From Bin95 sp965220855 (GTDB lineage Bacteria > Pseudomonadota > Alphaproteobacteria > Bin95): DNA of 64,000 nt. Location of the stretch: the NCBI GenBank assembly GCA_965220855.1, contig CBDCQY010000001.1, forward strand, positions 1,612,001 to 1,676,000. The letters are read 5' to 3'. Of this stretch, positions 7,204 through 16,930 are shown in pieces (the first letter of the stretch is position 1; each line of letters opens with the position of its first letter). A program made the position numbers and the translations under genes. The notes under the pieces were generated by a model. The model did not search any database. It was not told where the DNA came from and saw only the letters and a list, made by a program, of their open reading frames with translations.

Positions 7204-9636
7204 TCACGCTCTCAGCCGGGCGTTTTCCGGGTCGTGGGGGGAGTCGGGGATGACGCGGGCGGGGCGGCGGTCGCCGAGAATGTCGATCTCGAGCGCCGTC
7301 CCGACCGTTGCCGCTTCGGGGTGCAGGTAGGCGAGCGCCAGGCTCTGCCCGACGGTGTGGCCATAGACGCCGGAGGTGGCGCGCCCGACCATGCGGCCGT
7401 CGAGATAGAGCGGCTCGTTGCCCCAGGGGTCGGCGTCGGCCGCATCCACCGCCAGCGTCGCGAAAGCCTGCGGCAGCCCCTCCTCGCGCTGGCGGAGCAG
7501 CGCCTCGCGGCCCCGAAAGGCGGGCTTGTCGAGCGCGACGAAGCGGTCCAGGCCCGCCTCCAGCGCGGAATATTCCGTCGTCAGGTCCAGCCCCCACATG
7601 CGGTAGGACTTCTCCACCCGAAGCGACTCCATCGCCCGCATCCCCACGCCGCCGATGCCGAACTCCGCCCCGGCCGCCATCAGCGCGTCATAGAGGCCCA
7701 GCTGATATTCGATAGGGTGGTGCAGTTCCCAGCCGAGCTCGCCGACGAAATTGACCCGCATCGCCCGCACCGGCGCCATGCCGACCCGGATATGCCGCCC
7801 GGTGAGCCAGGGGAAGGCTTCGTTGGAAAGGTCGGTTTCGGTAAGCTGCTGCAGCACGGCGCGGGAGTGCGGGCCGACCAGCACCAGCACACCGTGGCGC
7901 TCGGTGATGTTGTCGATCCGCACCGAGCCGTCGGCGGGCGCGGCCTTGGCCAGATAGTCGTGGTCGAAGCGCTCGGCCGCGCCGGAGGAGACCAGATAGA
8001 ACGCCTCCGGCCCGTCGCGCATGATCGAGAATTCCGAGCGCACGCCGCCGCTAGGGGTCAGCGCATGGCCGAGCCGGAGCGCGCCCGCGCGCTTCGGCAT
8101 CCGGTTGGCGAGGAGGCCATCCAGAAACGCCTCCGCGCCCCTGCCCGAAACCCGGAACTTGGCGAAGCTCGTGATGTCGATCAGCCCGACGCGCTCACGC
8201 GCCCGCCGGCATTCTTCGCCGACCGGGGCGAACCAGTTGCTCCGCCGGAAGCTCCACGTGTCGCGCGCGGGCTCGCCGGGCGGCGCGAACCAGTTGGGCC
8301 GCTCCCAGCCGTAGCGCTGGCCGAACACCGCCCCTGCCGCCTCGTGGCGCGCATGGACCGGGCTGGTCTTGGCGGGCCGCGCCGCCGGGCGCTCCTCGTC
8401 GGGATAGTGGATGGTGAAGATGTTGCGATAGGCTTCCTCGTTCTTCTCCACCGCATAGCTCTTGTTGGCGTAGGCGCCGAAGCGGCGCGGATCGACGGCC
8501 AGCATGTCGATCGGCGGCTCCCCGCCGTCCATCCATTCGGCGAGGAAGCGCCCCGCGCCGCCGGCGGCGGTGACGCCGAAGCTGAAGCCCTCGGCCAGCC
8601 AGAAATTGCGCAAGCCGAAGGCCGGCCCGATCAGCGGATTGCCGTCCGGCGTGTAGGGAATGGCGCCGTTCACCACATCCTTGATGCCGGCCTCGCCGAA
8701 GATCGGCACCCGGCGGATCGCCGCCTCGATATGCGGCTCCAGCCGCTCCAGGTCGCCCGGAAACAGCTCCTGGCCGAAATCCTCCGGCACGCCGTCCACG
8801 AAGCAGGCCGGCGCATTCTCCTCATAGGGGCCGAGGATCAGCCCGTCGCGCTCCTCGCGCAGATAGTAGGAGGCGTCGCTCTCGCGCAGCACCGGCATTT
8901 CCGGCAGCCCCTCGGCGTGGCGCGCGACCAGCGCGGGGTGGGAGTCGGTCACGATATATTGGTGCTCGACCGGAATGACCGGAACGTCGAGCCCGACCAG
9001 CGCCAGGGTCTGCCGGCACCAGGAGCCGGTCGCCGTCACCACATGCTCGGCGACGATCTCGCCCCGGTCGGTCGCGACGCGCCAGCCGCCGTCCGGCTCC
9101 GGGCGGATGTCGAGCACTTTCGTGTGGCGGTTGATCTCGGCCCCGTTCATGCGCGCGCCGGCGGCGAGCGCATTGGTCAGATCGACCGGCGCGACATGGC
9201 CGTCATCCGGGTGGAACAGCGCGCCGACCAGCCCGTCCGTGCTGGCGAGCGGCCAGAGCGCGCGCACCTCCTCCGGCCCGATCATCTCGAACGGCACGCC
9301 GATGGTGTTGGCGGTGCCGCAATATTTGCGATATTCGTCCATGCGGTCGCGATTGGCGGCGAGCCGCAGATTGCCCGTCACGTGGAAGCTCACGGCCTGG
9401 CCGGTCTCGGCTTCGAGCGTCTTGTAGAGATCGACCGAATATTTGTGAATCTGGCCGACGCTGTAGCTCATATTGAAGAGCGGCAGCAGCCCGGCGGCAT
9501 GCCAGGTGGAGCCGGCGGTCAGTTCCGACTTCTCCAGCAGCGTCACATCCGACCAGCCGAGCCTGGCCAGGTGATAGGCGATCGAGACGCCGACACAGCC
9601 GCCGCCGATGACGACGGCGCGGGCATGGGTGCGCAT
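7204..9636 (-). CDS. FAD-dependent sarcosine/dimethylglycine dehydrogenase-type oxidoreductase with GcvT domain
   Basis: An 810-aa protein: an N-terminal DAO-type FAD domain with VVIGGGCVGVSIAYHLARLG at residues 8-27 and a His in STWHAAGLLPLF, the usual place for covalent flavin attachment in this family; then a GcvT-like tetrahydrofolate-binding half (VGLIDITSFAKFRVSGRGAE, RVNFVGELGWELH). Such enzymes demethylate N-methylated glycines and pass the one-carbon unit to folate. I chose the ATG at 9636, preceded by GGAGGGAGGAGG, over an upstream frame extension. It is divergent from a MetF-like gene, which fits a one-carbon role. The exact methylated amine is not known. Confidence 0.85.
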   Translation of the reverse strand: MRTHARAVVIGGGCVGVSIAYHLARLGWSDVTLLEKSELTAGSTWHAAGLLPLFNMSYSVGQIHKYSVDLYKTLEAETGQAVSFHVTGNLRLAANRDRMDEYRKYCGTANTIGVPFEMIGPEEVRALWPLASTDGLVGALFHPDDGHVAPVDLTNALAAGARMNGAEINRHTKVLDIRPEPDGGWRVATDRGEIVAEHVVTATGSWCRQTLALVGLDVPVIPVEHQYIVTDSHPALVARHAEGLPEMPVLRESDASYYLREERDGLILGPYEENAPACFVDGVPEDFGQELFPGDLERLEPHIEAAIRRVPIFGEAGIKDVVNGAIPYTPDGNPLIGPAFGLRNFWLAEGFSFGVTAAGGAGRFLAEWMDGGEPPIDMLAVDPRRFGAYANKSYAVEKNEEAYRNIFTIHYPDEERPAARPAKTSPVHARHEAAGAVFGQRYGWERPNWFAPPGEPARDTWSFRRSNWFAPVGEECRRARERVGLIDITSFAKFRVSGRGAEAFLDGLLANRMPKRAGALRLGHALTPSGGVRSEFSIMRDGPEAFYLVSSGAAERFDHDYLAKAAPADGSVRIDNITERHGVLVLVGPHSRAVLQQLTETDLSNEAFPWLTGRHIRVGMAPVRAMRVNFVGELGWELHHPIEYQLGLYDALMAAGAEFGIGGVGMRAMESLRVEKSYRMWGLDLTTEYSALEAGLDRFVALDKPAFRGREALLRQREEGLPQAFATLAVDAADADPWGNEPLYLDGRMVGRATSGVYGHTVGQSLALAYLHPEAATVGTALEIDILGDRRPARVIPDSPHDPENARLRA

Positions 9637-9805
9637 GGATGGGGCCTCCTCCCTCCTGGATGGCGGCGAGCCTGCCCGGGACCGGCCCCGGCCGGCGGCC
9701 CGTTCGCGACATCGACTATGCCGTCGCCGACCGCATGTCGCATAGGGGAAACTCGCCGTCGCGCGCGGGAAGGTCGGCGGGCCTGCGACCGCCGACGCTC
9801 GGCCC
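9637..9805. other. Divergent intergenic region between dehydrogenase and MetF-like genes
   Basis: A 169-base spacer between two divergent genes, so it must hold both promoters if they are transcribed separately. I see the dehydrogenase ribosome-binding site (GGAGGGAGGAGG, minus strand, just above 9640) but no convincing -35/-10 pair, terminator or riboswitch. Confidence 0.5.
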
Positions 9806-10609
9806 ATGAACAGCGACGATTTCTCCATGGAGACGACGCCGGGCGGCGCCCGCAAGGTCGGCTCCTTCGCGGCCCTGCTGCCGGCGGGCGCGCGGGTCTT
9901 CATCACCCATCTGCCGGGCGGCGATCTCGTCCATATCCGGCAGACGGCCGCCAGGCTCGCCGGCGAGGGCATGAGGCCGGTTCCGCATGTGGCCGCCCGC
10001 CATCTGGAAAGCCGCGCGGCGCTGGACCGCCATCTGGACGCGCTTCACGCGGCCGGGGCGCGTGAGGCGCTGCTGATCGGCGGCGACGGCGACCGGCCGC
10101 GCGGCCCCTTCGCCGAGGCGGCGGCGCTGATCGGCCCGGCGGCGCGCCGTTTCGAGCGCCTCTATTTCGCCGGACACCCGGAGGCCGATCTCGACGGTGC
10201 GCTGCTGGCCAAGCTCGACCTGGCGGCGGCCGCCGGCGTGGAGGCCGCCATCGTCACGCAGTTCGTCTTCGAGGCGGAGGCCGCGCTCTCCTGGGAGGCG
10301 CGGCTGGCGCGGCTCGGCAATCGCGCGCCGATCCGCCTCGGCCTGCCCGGCGTCGCGAGCGCCGCCACCTTGCTGAAATACGCCAAAGCCTGCGGCGTCG
10401 GCCTCTCGCTGCGCCGGCTCTGGCGCGACGGGCGGCTGTTGCGGCTGGCCGGGCGCTGGACGCCGGCCGCCCTGCTGGCCGATCTGGAGGCGGCGCCGCC
10501 CTCGGTGGAGGGCGTTCACTTCTTCCCGTTCGGCGGGCTCGTGGAAACCGCGATCTGGCTGGCCGAGGCCAGGCTGGCGCCGTCGGAAAGGCGGTGGAAC
10601 CAGTCATAG
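9806..10609 (+). CDS. methylenetetrahydrofolate reductase-like protein
   Basis: A 267-aa TIM-barrel protein of the MetF superfamily. It has ARVFITHLPGGDLVHI near the N-terminus, VPHVAARHLESRAALDRHL, EALLIGGDGDRPRGPF, and a C-terminal GVHFFPFGGLVETAIWL block common to these shorter MetF-like proteins. They are thought to interconvert methylene- and methyl-tetrahydrofolate. Placement opposite a demethylating flavoprotein supports a one-carbon function. Its last 94 bases overlap the 3' end of the 2OG oxygenase gene on the other strand. Confidence 0.75.
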   Translation: MNSDDFSMETTPGGARKVGSFAALLPAGARVFITHLPGGDLVHIRQTAARLAGEGMRPVPHVAARHLESRAALDRHLDALHAAGAREALLIGGDGDRPRGPFAEAAALIGPAARRFERLYFAGHPEADLDGALLAKLDLAAAAGVEAAIVTQFVFEAEAALSWEARLARLGNRAPIRLGLPGVASAATLLKYAKACGVGLSLRRLWRDGRLLRLAGRWTPAALLADLEAAPPSVEGVHFFPFGGLVETAIWLAEARLAPSERRWNQS

Positions 10610-11334
10610 GCGACATGCGGGGCGCGGCCATCGACATTGGGCGCGCCCGTGGCGTCGGCGATATCGACGCTGCGAAGGTCGATGCTGATGCGGGTGCGCC
10701 CGGTGCGGTTGGGGCGGCTCGCGTGCAGATGCGCGCCGGAGAAGCAGAGCAGTTCGCCCGGCCGGATCAGCACCGGCTCGCCCGGCTCCTCCGGCCGGGC
10801 GTCGGCTTCCGGCAGCAGCGGATAGGCGCCTCTCGCGGCCCGCAGCGCCTCCAGGTCCCACCCGGCGCTGTTGTTGGCCACCGGGCGGTCGAACCGGTCC
10901 GGCCAGATTTCCATGGTCGCGCCCGGCTCGACCGGGAACACCGGCGCCCACCAGTTCAGCTGCGTCATCAGATTGGATCCCCAGCTGTCACGATGCGGCG
11001 GAAGGTCGCGGAGACGGCGGCTGCGGCAGGAGTCCCGGCCGGGCTGGAAGCGCAGGATCGCCCGGTCGCAATAGGTCGTTTCGGGATCGAAGCCGAGTTC
11101 GACGAACAGTGCGCGGAGCAGGTCGGGCGCCTCGTCGGAGCGCATGAAGCGCAGCCGGGCGGCCGTGGCGCGCTCCTTCCAGACCTCGCCGTCGAGCCGC
11201 GCCTCGTCGCCGACCGGGTCCTCGAAGGCGTCGAAGGCGATGCGCCGGGCGCGGTCCAGCAGCGCGTCCAGCGCCGGCAGCCCGGAGAGCAGGATGCGCT
11301 CGCCCCGGAAGGCGCGCTCGGCCAGCCGGGTCAT
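10516..11334 (-). CDS. Fe(II)/2-oxoglutarate-dependent dioxygenase-like protein
   Basis: A 272-aa protein with an HxD iron motif in PPHRDSWGSN and a distal histidine followed by arginine in CFSGAHLHASRPNRTGRTR, the order expected of a phytanoyl-CoA-type 2-oxoglutarate oxygenase. The substrate is unknown. The ATG at 11334 overlaps the stop of tyrC by 4 bases (ATGA), so it is probably the last gene of the chorismate mutase-hisC-tyrC operon. The 3' end runs 94 bases antisense into the MetF-like gene, so the last 30 residues should be viewed with some caution. Confidence 0.7.
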   Translation of the reverse strand: MTRLAERAFRGERILLSGLPALDALLDRARRIAFDAFEDPVGDEARLDGEVWKERATAARLRFMRSDEAPDLLRALFVELGFDPETTYCDRAILRFQPGRDSCRSRRLRDLPPHRDSWGSNLMTQLNWWAPVFPVEPGATMEIWPDRFDRPVANNSAGWDLEALRAARGAYPLLPEADARPEEPGEPVLIRPGELLCFSGAHLHASRPNRTGRTRISIDLRSVDIADATGAPNVDGRAPHVAYDWFHRLSDGASLASASQIAVSTSPPNGKK

Positions 11335-12215
11335 GCCTGCCGGGCGTCGATCAGCTTGCGCCGGATCTCGCGCGAGGCCTCGATCAGCCGCTCGATCTCC
11401 TCGCCCTCGCCCCAGCGGATGGCGCGTTGCAGGCGCGAGACATCCTCGATCAGCCGGCTGCAGACATCCAGCAGCGCCTGGCGGTTGTTGAGGAAGATGT
11501 CGCGCCACATCACGGGGTCGCTCGCGGCGATGCGGGTGAAGTCGCGAAAGCCGCTGGCGGCGAACTTGATGACCTCCTGGCGGAGGTCCTGCTCCAGGTC
11601 GGCGGCGGTGCCGACGATGGAGAAGGCGACCAGATGCGGCAGATGCGAGGTGATCGCCAGCACCTGGTCGTGATGGGCGGGGTCCATGCGCTCAAGCATC
11701 ATGCCGGCCCGGCGCCAGAGCGCGCCGACCTTCTCTACCGCCTCGGGCGCGGTTCCGGGCGGCGGCGTTAGGATGCACCAGCGCCCCTGGAACAGCTCCG
11801 CAAAGCCGGATTCGGGGCCGGAATGCTCGGTGCCGGCGACCGGGTGCGCCGGCACGAAATGCGCGCCTTCCGGGATATGCGGGCCCAGGTCGCGGATCAC
11901 GGTCTGCTTGACCGAGCCGACATCGCTGACGATGGCGCCTGCGCGAAGGCGCGGCCCGATCGCCTCGCCGATGGCGGCATAGGCGCCGATCGGCGTGCAG
12001 ACCACCACCAGATCGGCGCCGTCGGCGGCCTCTCCGGCGTCATGCGTCGTCTCGTCGGCGATGTCGAGCCGGCGCACGGCCGCCAGCGTCTCCGCGCGGC
12101 GCGCGCAGGCCACGATGCTGCCGGCGAGCCGGTCGCGGCGCATCACGCGGGCCAGCGAGGAGCCGATCAGGCCGATGCCGATCAGCGCCACGCGCTCGAA
12201 CATCGGCTCGGTCAC
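11331..12215 (-). CDS. tyrC: prephenate/arogenate dehydrogenase
   Basis: This NAD(P)-dependent enzyme makes the tyrosine precursor 4-hydroxyphenylpyruvate from prephenate, or tyrosine from arogenate. The 294-aa protein has a Rossmann motif VALIGIGLIGSSLARVMRR at residues 8-26, SDVGSVKQTV, and the substrate-site block HPVAGTEHSGPESG. The GTG start overlaps the hisC stop by 4 bases; an ATG five codons in is also possible. Neighbouring hisC and chorismate mutase genes make a compact aromatic amino acid operon. Substrate choice cannot be settled by eye. Confidence 0.9.
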   Translation of the reverse strand: MTEPMFERVALIGIGLIGSSLARVMRRDRLAGSIVACARRAETLAAVRRLDIADETTHDAGEAADGADLVVVCTPIGAYAAIGEAIGPRLRAGAIVSDVGSVKQTVIRDLGPHIPEGAHFVPAHPVAGTEHSGPESGFAELFQGRWCILTPPPGTAPEAVEKVGALWRRAGMMLERMDPAHHDQVLAITSHLPHLVAFSIVGTAADLEQDLRQEVIKFAASGFRDFTRIAASDPVMWRDIFLNNRQALLDVCSRLIEDVSRLQRAIRWGEGEEIERLIEASREIRRKLIDARQA

Positions 12216-13285
12216 GGCGCGAGCGTCCGCAAGGCCGTGACGACGGCGCGATTTTCCTCTTCCAGCCCGATGGTGAGGCGCAGCCCGTCGGGGAAGCCGT
12301 AGCCGGCGACCCGGCGCGGGATCACGCCCTCGCGGCGGAGCGCCGCCGCCGCCGCCTCCACATCTGGAAAGCGGATCAGGATGAAATTGCCCACGCTCGG
12401 CAGCACCTCGAAGCCGAGCGCGCGGATCTGCTCCGTCAGCCAGGCGAGCCAGCGGTCGTTATGCGCCCGCGAGGCCTCGACATGGGCGGTGTCGCGAATC
12501 GCGGCTATGCCGGCCGCCTGGGCGGCGGCGTTGACGTTGAACGGGCCGCGCACGCGCTGCAGCACATCGACGACCTCCGCCGGGCAATAGGCCCAGCCTA
12601 GGCGCAGCGCCGCCAGGCCGTGAATCTTGGAGAAGGTGCGCGTCATCACCGTGTCGGCGCCGGCCTCCACCAGCGCGCGCCCGTCGGCATAGTCGTTGCG
12701 CCCGACATATTCGGCATAGGCGGCATCGACCACCAGCAGCACGCCCTCGGGCAGCGCGGCGCGCAGGCGGGCGAGCTCGTCGCCGTCGATATAGGTGCCG
12801 GTGGGGTTGTTGGGATTGGCGACGAACACCACCCGGGTGCGCGTCGTCACCGCCGCCAGCAGGGCATCGACATCGGTGGTGCAGTCGCGCTCGGGCGCGG
12901 CGACGGGATGCGCGCCGGCGGCCCGCGCGGCGATCGGATACATGGCGAAGCCGTGCTCGGAATAGACCACCTCGTCGCCCGGGCCGGCATAGGCCTGCGT
13001 CAGCAGCGACAGCAGCTCGTCCGAGCCGGAGCCGCACACGATGCGCTCCGGGTCCAGCCCGTGGACCTCGCCGATGGCGGCGCGCAGCGCGTCGGCTCCG
13101 CCGTCGGGATAGAGATGGAGCGCGGAGGCCAGGCTCGCGAACGCCTCGACCGCGCGCGGCGAGGGGCCGAGCGCGTTCTCGTTCGACGACAGCTTGGCGA
13201 CATGGCGGGCGCCTTCGATATCGCTTTCGCCGCCGACATAGGGCGCGATCTCCAGCACGCCGGCGCGGGGGACGGGCGTCGTCAT
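12212..13285 (-). CDS. hisC: histidinol-phosphate / aromatic aminotransferase
   Basis: A 357-aa PLP-dependent fold type I aminotransferase. It has KLSSNENALGPSPRAVEA near the N-terminus, FVANPNNPTGTYIDGDEL, VDAAYAEYV and RTFSKIHGLAALRLGWAY, with the catalytic lysine in the SK pair. HisC-type enzymes in this context often transaminate prephenate or phenylpyruvate as well as imidazole acetol phosphate. It lies between chorismate mutase and tyrC with 4-base overlaps on both sides, so a role in Tyr/Phe synthesis is likely. The start at 13285 was chosen because it gives MTTPVPRAGVLEIAPYVGGE, a normal N-terminus. Confidence 0.9.
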   Translation of the reverse strand: MTTPVPRAGVLEIAPYVGGESDIEGARHVAKLSSNENALGPSPRAVEAFASLASALHLYPDGGADALRAAIGEVHGLDPERIVCGSGSDELLSLLTQAYAGPGDEVVYSEHGFAMYPIAARAAGAHPVAAPERDCTTDVDALLAAVTTRTRVVFVANPNNPTGTYIDGDELARLRAALPEGVLLVVDAAYAEYVGRNDYADGRALVEAGADTVMTRTFSKIHGLAALRLGWAYCPAEVVDVLQRVRGPFNVNAAAQAAGIAAIRDTAHVEASRAHNDRWLAWLTEQIRALGFEVLPSVGNFILIRFPDVEAAAAALRREGVIPRRVAGYGFPDGLRLTIGLEEENRAVVTALRTLAP

Positions 13286-14013
13286 CGGACGATCTCCTCG
13301 AGGCTGAGCGGCGTCGCATAGCCGCCGACCGGGACCATCGCGTCGCCGGGGCTGGCGAGCGCGACCAGATAGCGCCCGCCGGCGGCGGCGAGCACCTCGC
13401 CGGCGGGGGCCTCGGCGATGGCGACCGCCAGGTCGTCCCCGCTCGGGTCCGGGCGGGTGCGCGCGATCGCCAGCGCGTCCGCGCCCGCGACCGGCCAGGG
13501 TTCCGGGGCGAAGGGCAGGCGGGCGACGATGTGGAGCGGGGCAAGGGTTGCTTCGGCCAGCATGGGCCACCAGGGCTCGTCGTCATCGAGCCCGACGACG
13601 GCGAGCGTCGCGTCGCCGGCGGCGACCCCTTCGAGCGCGGCGCGCGCCCCGGCGGCGCGGGAATGCCGGGCGGCGCGGAAATGGCTGCGGGCGCGCTCCC
13701 AGGCGCCGGCCCCGGCGCTCGCCACATGCAGGGGATGGCCCTCGATGGCGAAGCTCGCGCCGATGACCTCGCGCCAGACGCCGAACAGCGAGGCGGCGGG
13801 GAAGGGCGCGCTGTCGGCGGCCGCGAGCCGGCGCATGAGCGCGGCCTCCCGCCCCGGACGGTAGATGTCCGCGACGCCGCGCGCGCGCTTGTCGGCGCCG
13901 ACCAGCGTCACCGCGCGCGCCCGCTCGCGCAGGCCGGCCAGGATCGCCAGGTCGCACTCGTCGATGCGCTTGCGGAAGTCGGCGAGCGCGCGTTCGGCGG
14001 GATCGTTGCTCAT
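13282..14013 (-). CDS. chorismate mutase with C-terminal extension
   Basis: The first 90 residues form an AroQ-type chorismate mutase: LADFRKRIDECDLAILAGL, a KR pair, YRPGREAALMRRL and WREVIGASF. Chorismate mutase converts chorismate to prephenate. The remaining 145 residues resemble the ligand-binding part of prephenate dehydratase proteins only loosely (LAVVGLDDDEPWWPML, VALASPGDAMVPVGGYATPL) and lack a recognisable catalytic Thr-Arg-Phe motif. The extension may be regulatory or degenerate. It is the first gene of the operon, with an ATG at 14013, and overlaps hisC by 4 bases. Confidence 0.82.
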   Translation of the reverse strand: MSNDPAERALADFRKRIDECDLAILAGLRERARAVTLVGADKRARGVADIYRPGREAALMRRLAAADSAPFPAASLFGVWREVIGASFAIEGHPLHVASAGAGAWERARSHFRAARHSRAAGARAALEGVAAGDATLAVVGLDDDEPWWPMLAEATLAPLHIVARLPFAPEPWPVAGADALAIARTRPDPSGDDLAVAIAEAPAGEVLAAAGGRYLVALASPGDAMVPVGGYATPLSLEEIVR

Positions 14014-14021
14014 CGCCCCCG

Positions 14022-14050
14022 CTCTTAGACCCGCACGCGCGGGTTGACAA
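14022..14050 (-). promoter_or_regulatory. candidate sigma-70 promoter for the chorismate mutase operon
   Basis: Minus strand TTGTCA (14050-14045), 17 bases, then TAAGAG (14027-14022), shortly before the ATG at 14013. The -10 is weak. The -35 shares bases with a plus-strand TTGACA at 14044-14049 that could serve the divergent dehydrogenase gene, although a plus-strand -10 is poor. Confidence 0.35.
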
Positions 14051-14102
14051 CGCGGCGGGCTGTCCCGACACAGGCGGGAGGCAGCAGAGGGGGCGGCGCG
14101 CC

Positions 14103-15160
<1,058 letters not shown>

Positions 15161-15164
<4 letters not shown>

Positions 15165-16909
15165 CGCCCGGCGGCGGCGGCCAACGCCGCCTGCGCTACG
15201 CGGCCGACGAGAAGCCGCCCGTCCCGCTCGCCCTCGGCCTCGGGCTGCAAATGGCGCTGCTCAGCGTCGCCAGCGTGGTGCTGACGCCCTCGATCGTCAT
15301 CCGGGCCGCCGGCGGCAGCGAGGCCTATCTCTCCTGGGCGGTGTTCGCGGCCGTGGCGATCGGCGGGGCGACGACCATCGTCCAGGCCGTGCGGTTCGGC
15401 CGCATCGGCGCGGGCTATGTGCTGCTGATGGGCACATCGGGCGCCTTCATCGCCGTGTGCATCGCCGCCCTCGCCGAGGGCGGGCCGGCGCTGCTGGCGA
15501 CGCTGGTGGTCATCTCCTCCTTGTTCCAGTTCCTGCTTGCGGCGCGGCTCTCGCTGGTGCGCCGCGTGCTGACGCCCGCCGTCGCCGGCACGGTCATCAT
15601 GCTGATCCCGGTGACCGTCATGCCGATCGTCTTCGACATGCTGAAGCAGGTTCCGGAAGGCGCGCCGGAGCCGGCGGCCCTTGTCTCGGCGGCAGTCGCG
15701 CTCGCGGTCATCCTCGCCATCGCGCTTGCGGCGCGCGGCGTGCTGCGCCTCTGGGCGCCGGTGATCGGCGTGGCGGCGGGCTCGGCGGTCGGCGGATATT
15801 TCGGCATCTACGATGCGGCGAGCGTCGGCGAGGCGGCCTGGCTCGGCTTTCCGGCGATCGGCTGGCCCGGCTTCGATCTCGATTTCGGGCCGGTCTTCTG
15901 GGGGCTGCTGCCGGCTTTCGCATTCGTCACGCTGGTCGGCGCGATCGAGACCATCGGCGACTCGGTCGCCATCCAGCAGGTTTCCTGGCGCGAGCGTCGC
16001 GCGACGGACTATCGGGCGGTCGAGGGCGCGGTCGCCGCGGACGGCGTGGGCAACCTGGCGTCGGGCCTCGCCGGCACGGTGCCGAACACCACCTATTCGA
16101 CCTGCATATCGATCACCGAACTCACCGGCGTCGCCGCGCGCCGCGTCGGCGTCGCCGTCGGGTCGATCTTCCTCGCCGTGGCGGTCATGCCCAAGGCGCT
16201 CGCCGTCATCCTGGCGATTCCGGCCCCGGTGGTCGCCGCCTATCTGCTGGCGCTGCTCGCCATGCTGTTCGTGGTCGGCATGAAGATCGTGGTGCAGGAC
16301 GGTATCGACTATCGCAAGGGGCTGGTGGTCGGCGTCGCCTTCTGGATCGGCGTCGGCTTCCAGCATGGCGTCGTCTTTCCGGAGCATCTGGGCGGCTTTG
16401 CGGGCGGCCTGCTGCAGAACGGCATGACCGCCGGCGGCCTCGCAGCCATCCTGCTGACGCTCGCGCTCGAGGCCGCCGGCCCGCGCCGGCGGCGCATGGA
16501 GGCCGCGCTCGACGAGTCCGCCCATGCGCCGGTGCGCGCCTTCCTCGCCGACTTCGCCGCCCGCCAGGGCTGGAGCGGCCCCATGGCCGCGCGGCTGGAG
16601 GCGGTGGGCGAGGAGATGCTGCTGACGCTGCTGCCGGGCGAGGAAGCGGGCGAAAGCGGCCCCCGCCGGCTCCGCGTCTCGGCCGCGCGGGAGGACGGCG
16701 CGGCGGTGCTGGAGTTCGTCGCCGCCGCCACGGGCGCCGACGCCAATCTGGAGGACCGCATCGCGCTTCTGGGCGAGCCGGGCGTGGGCGCGCCGGTCGA
16801 GCGCGAGCTTTCGCTCCGCCTGCTCCGCCATCTCGCAAGCTCGGTCCGCCACCAGCAATATCGCAGCGCCGATGTGGTGACCGTGCATGTGCGCCGGCCG
16901 GAGGGCTGA
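15161..16909 (+). CDS. NCS2-family (xanthine/uracil-type) permease with C-terminal extra domain
   Basis: The first 440 residues form a 12-14 helix NCS2 (SLC23) transporter core: PLALGLGLQMALLSVASVVL, TVGA-like ATLVGAIETIGDSVAIQQVS, and GVGNLASGLAGTVPNTTYST with the conserved loop. After the membrane part come about 140 hydrophilic residues (HAPVRAFLADFAARQGW to VVTVHVRRPEG) whose alternation of strands and helices recalls RsbW-like ATPase folds, but the N-box asparagine and glycine-rich loops are missing. The GTG start overlaps the preceding stop. Substrate is likely a purine or pyrimidine; the tail is unassigned. Confidence 0.8.
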
Positions 16910-16930
16910 GCGGCCCTTGGCCCGCGCCGT

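Noticed and set aside
6104..7597. 497-codon minus-strand open frame
   Set aside because: Antisense to phosphofructokinase; histidine- and arginine-rich artefact of codon bias.
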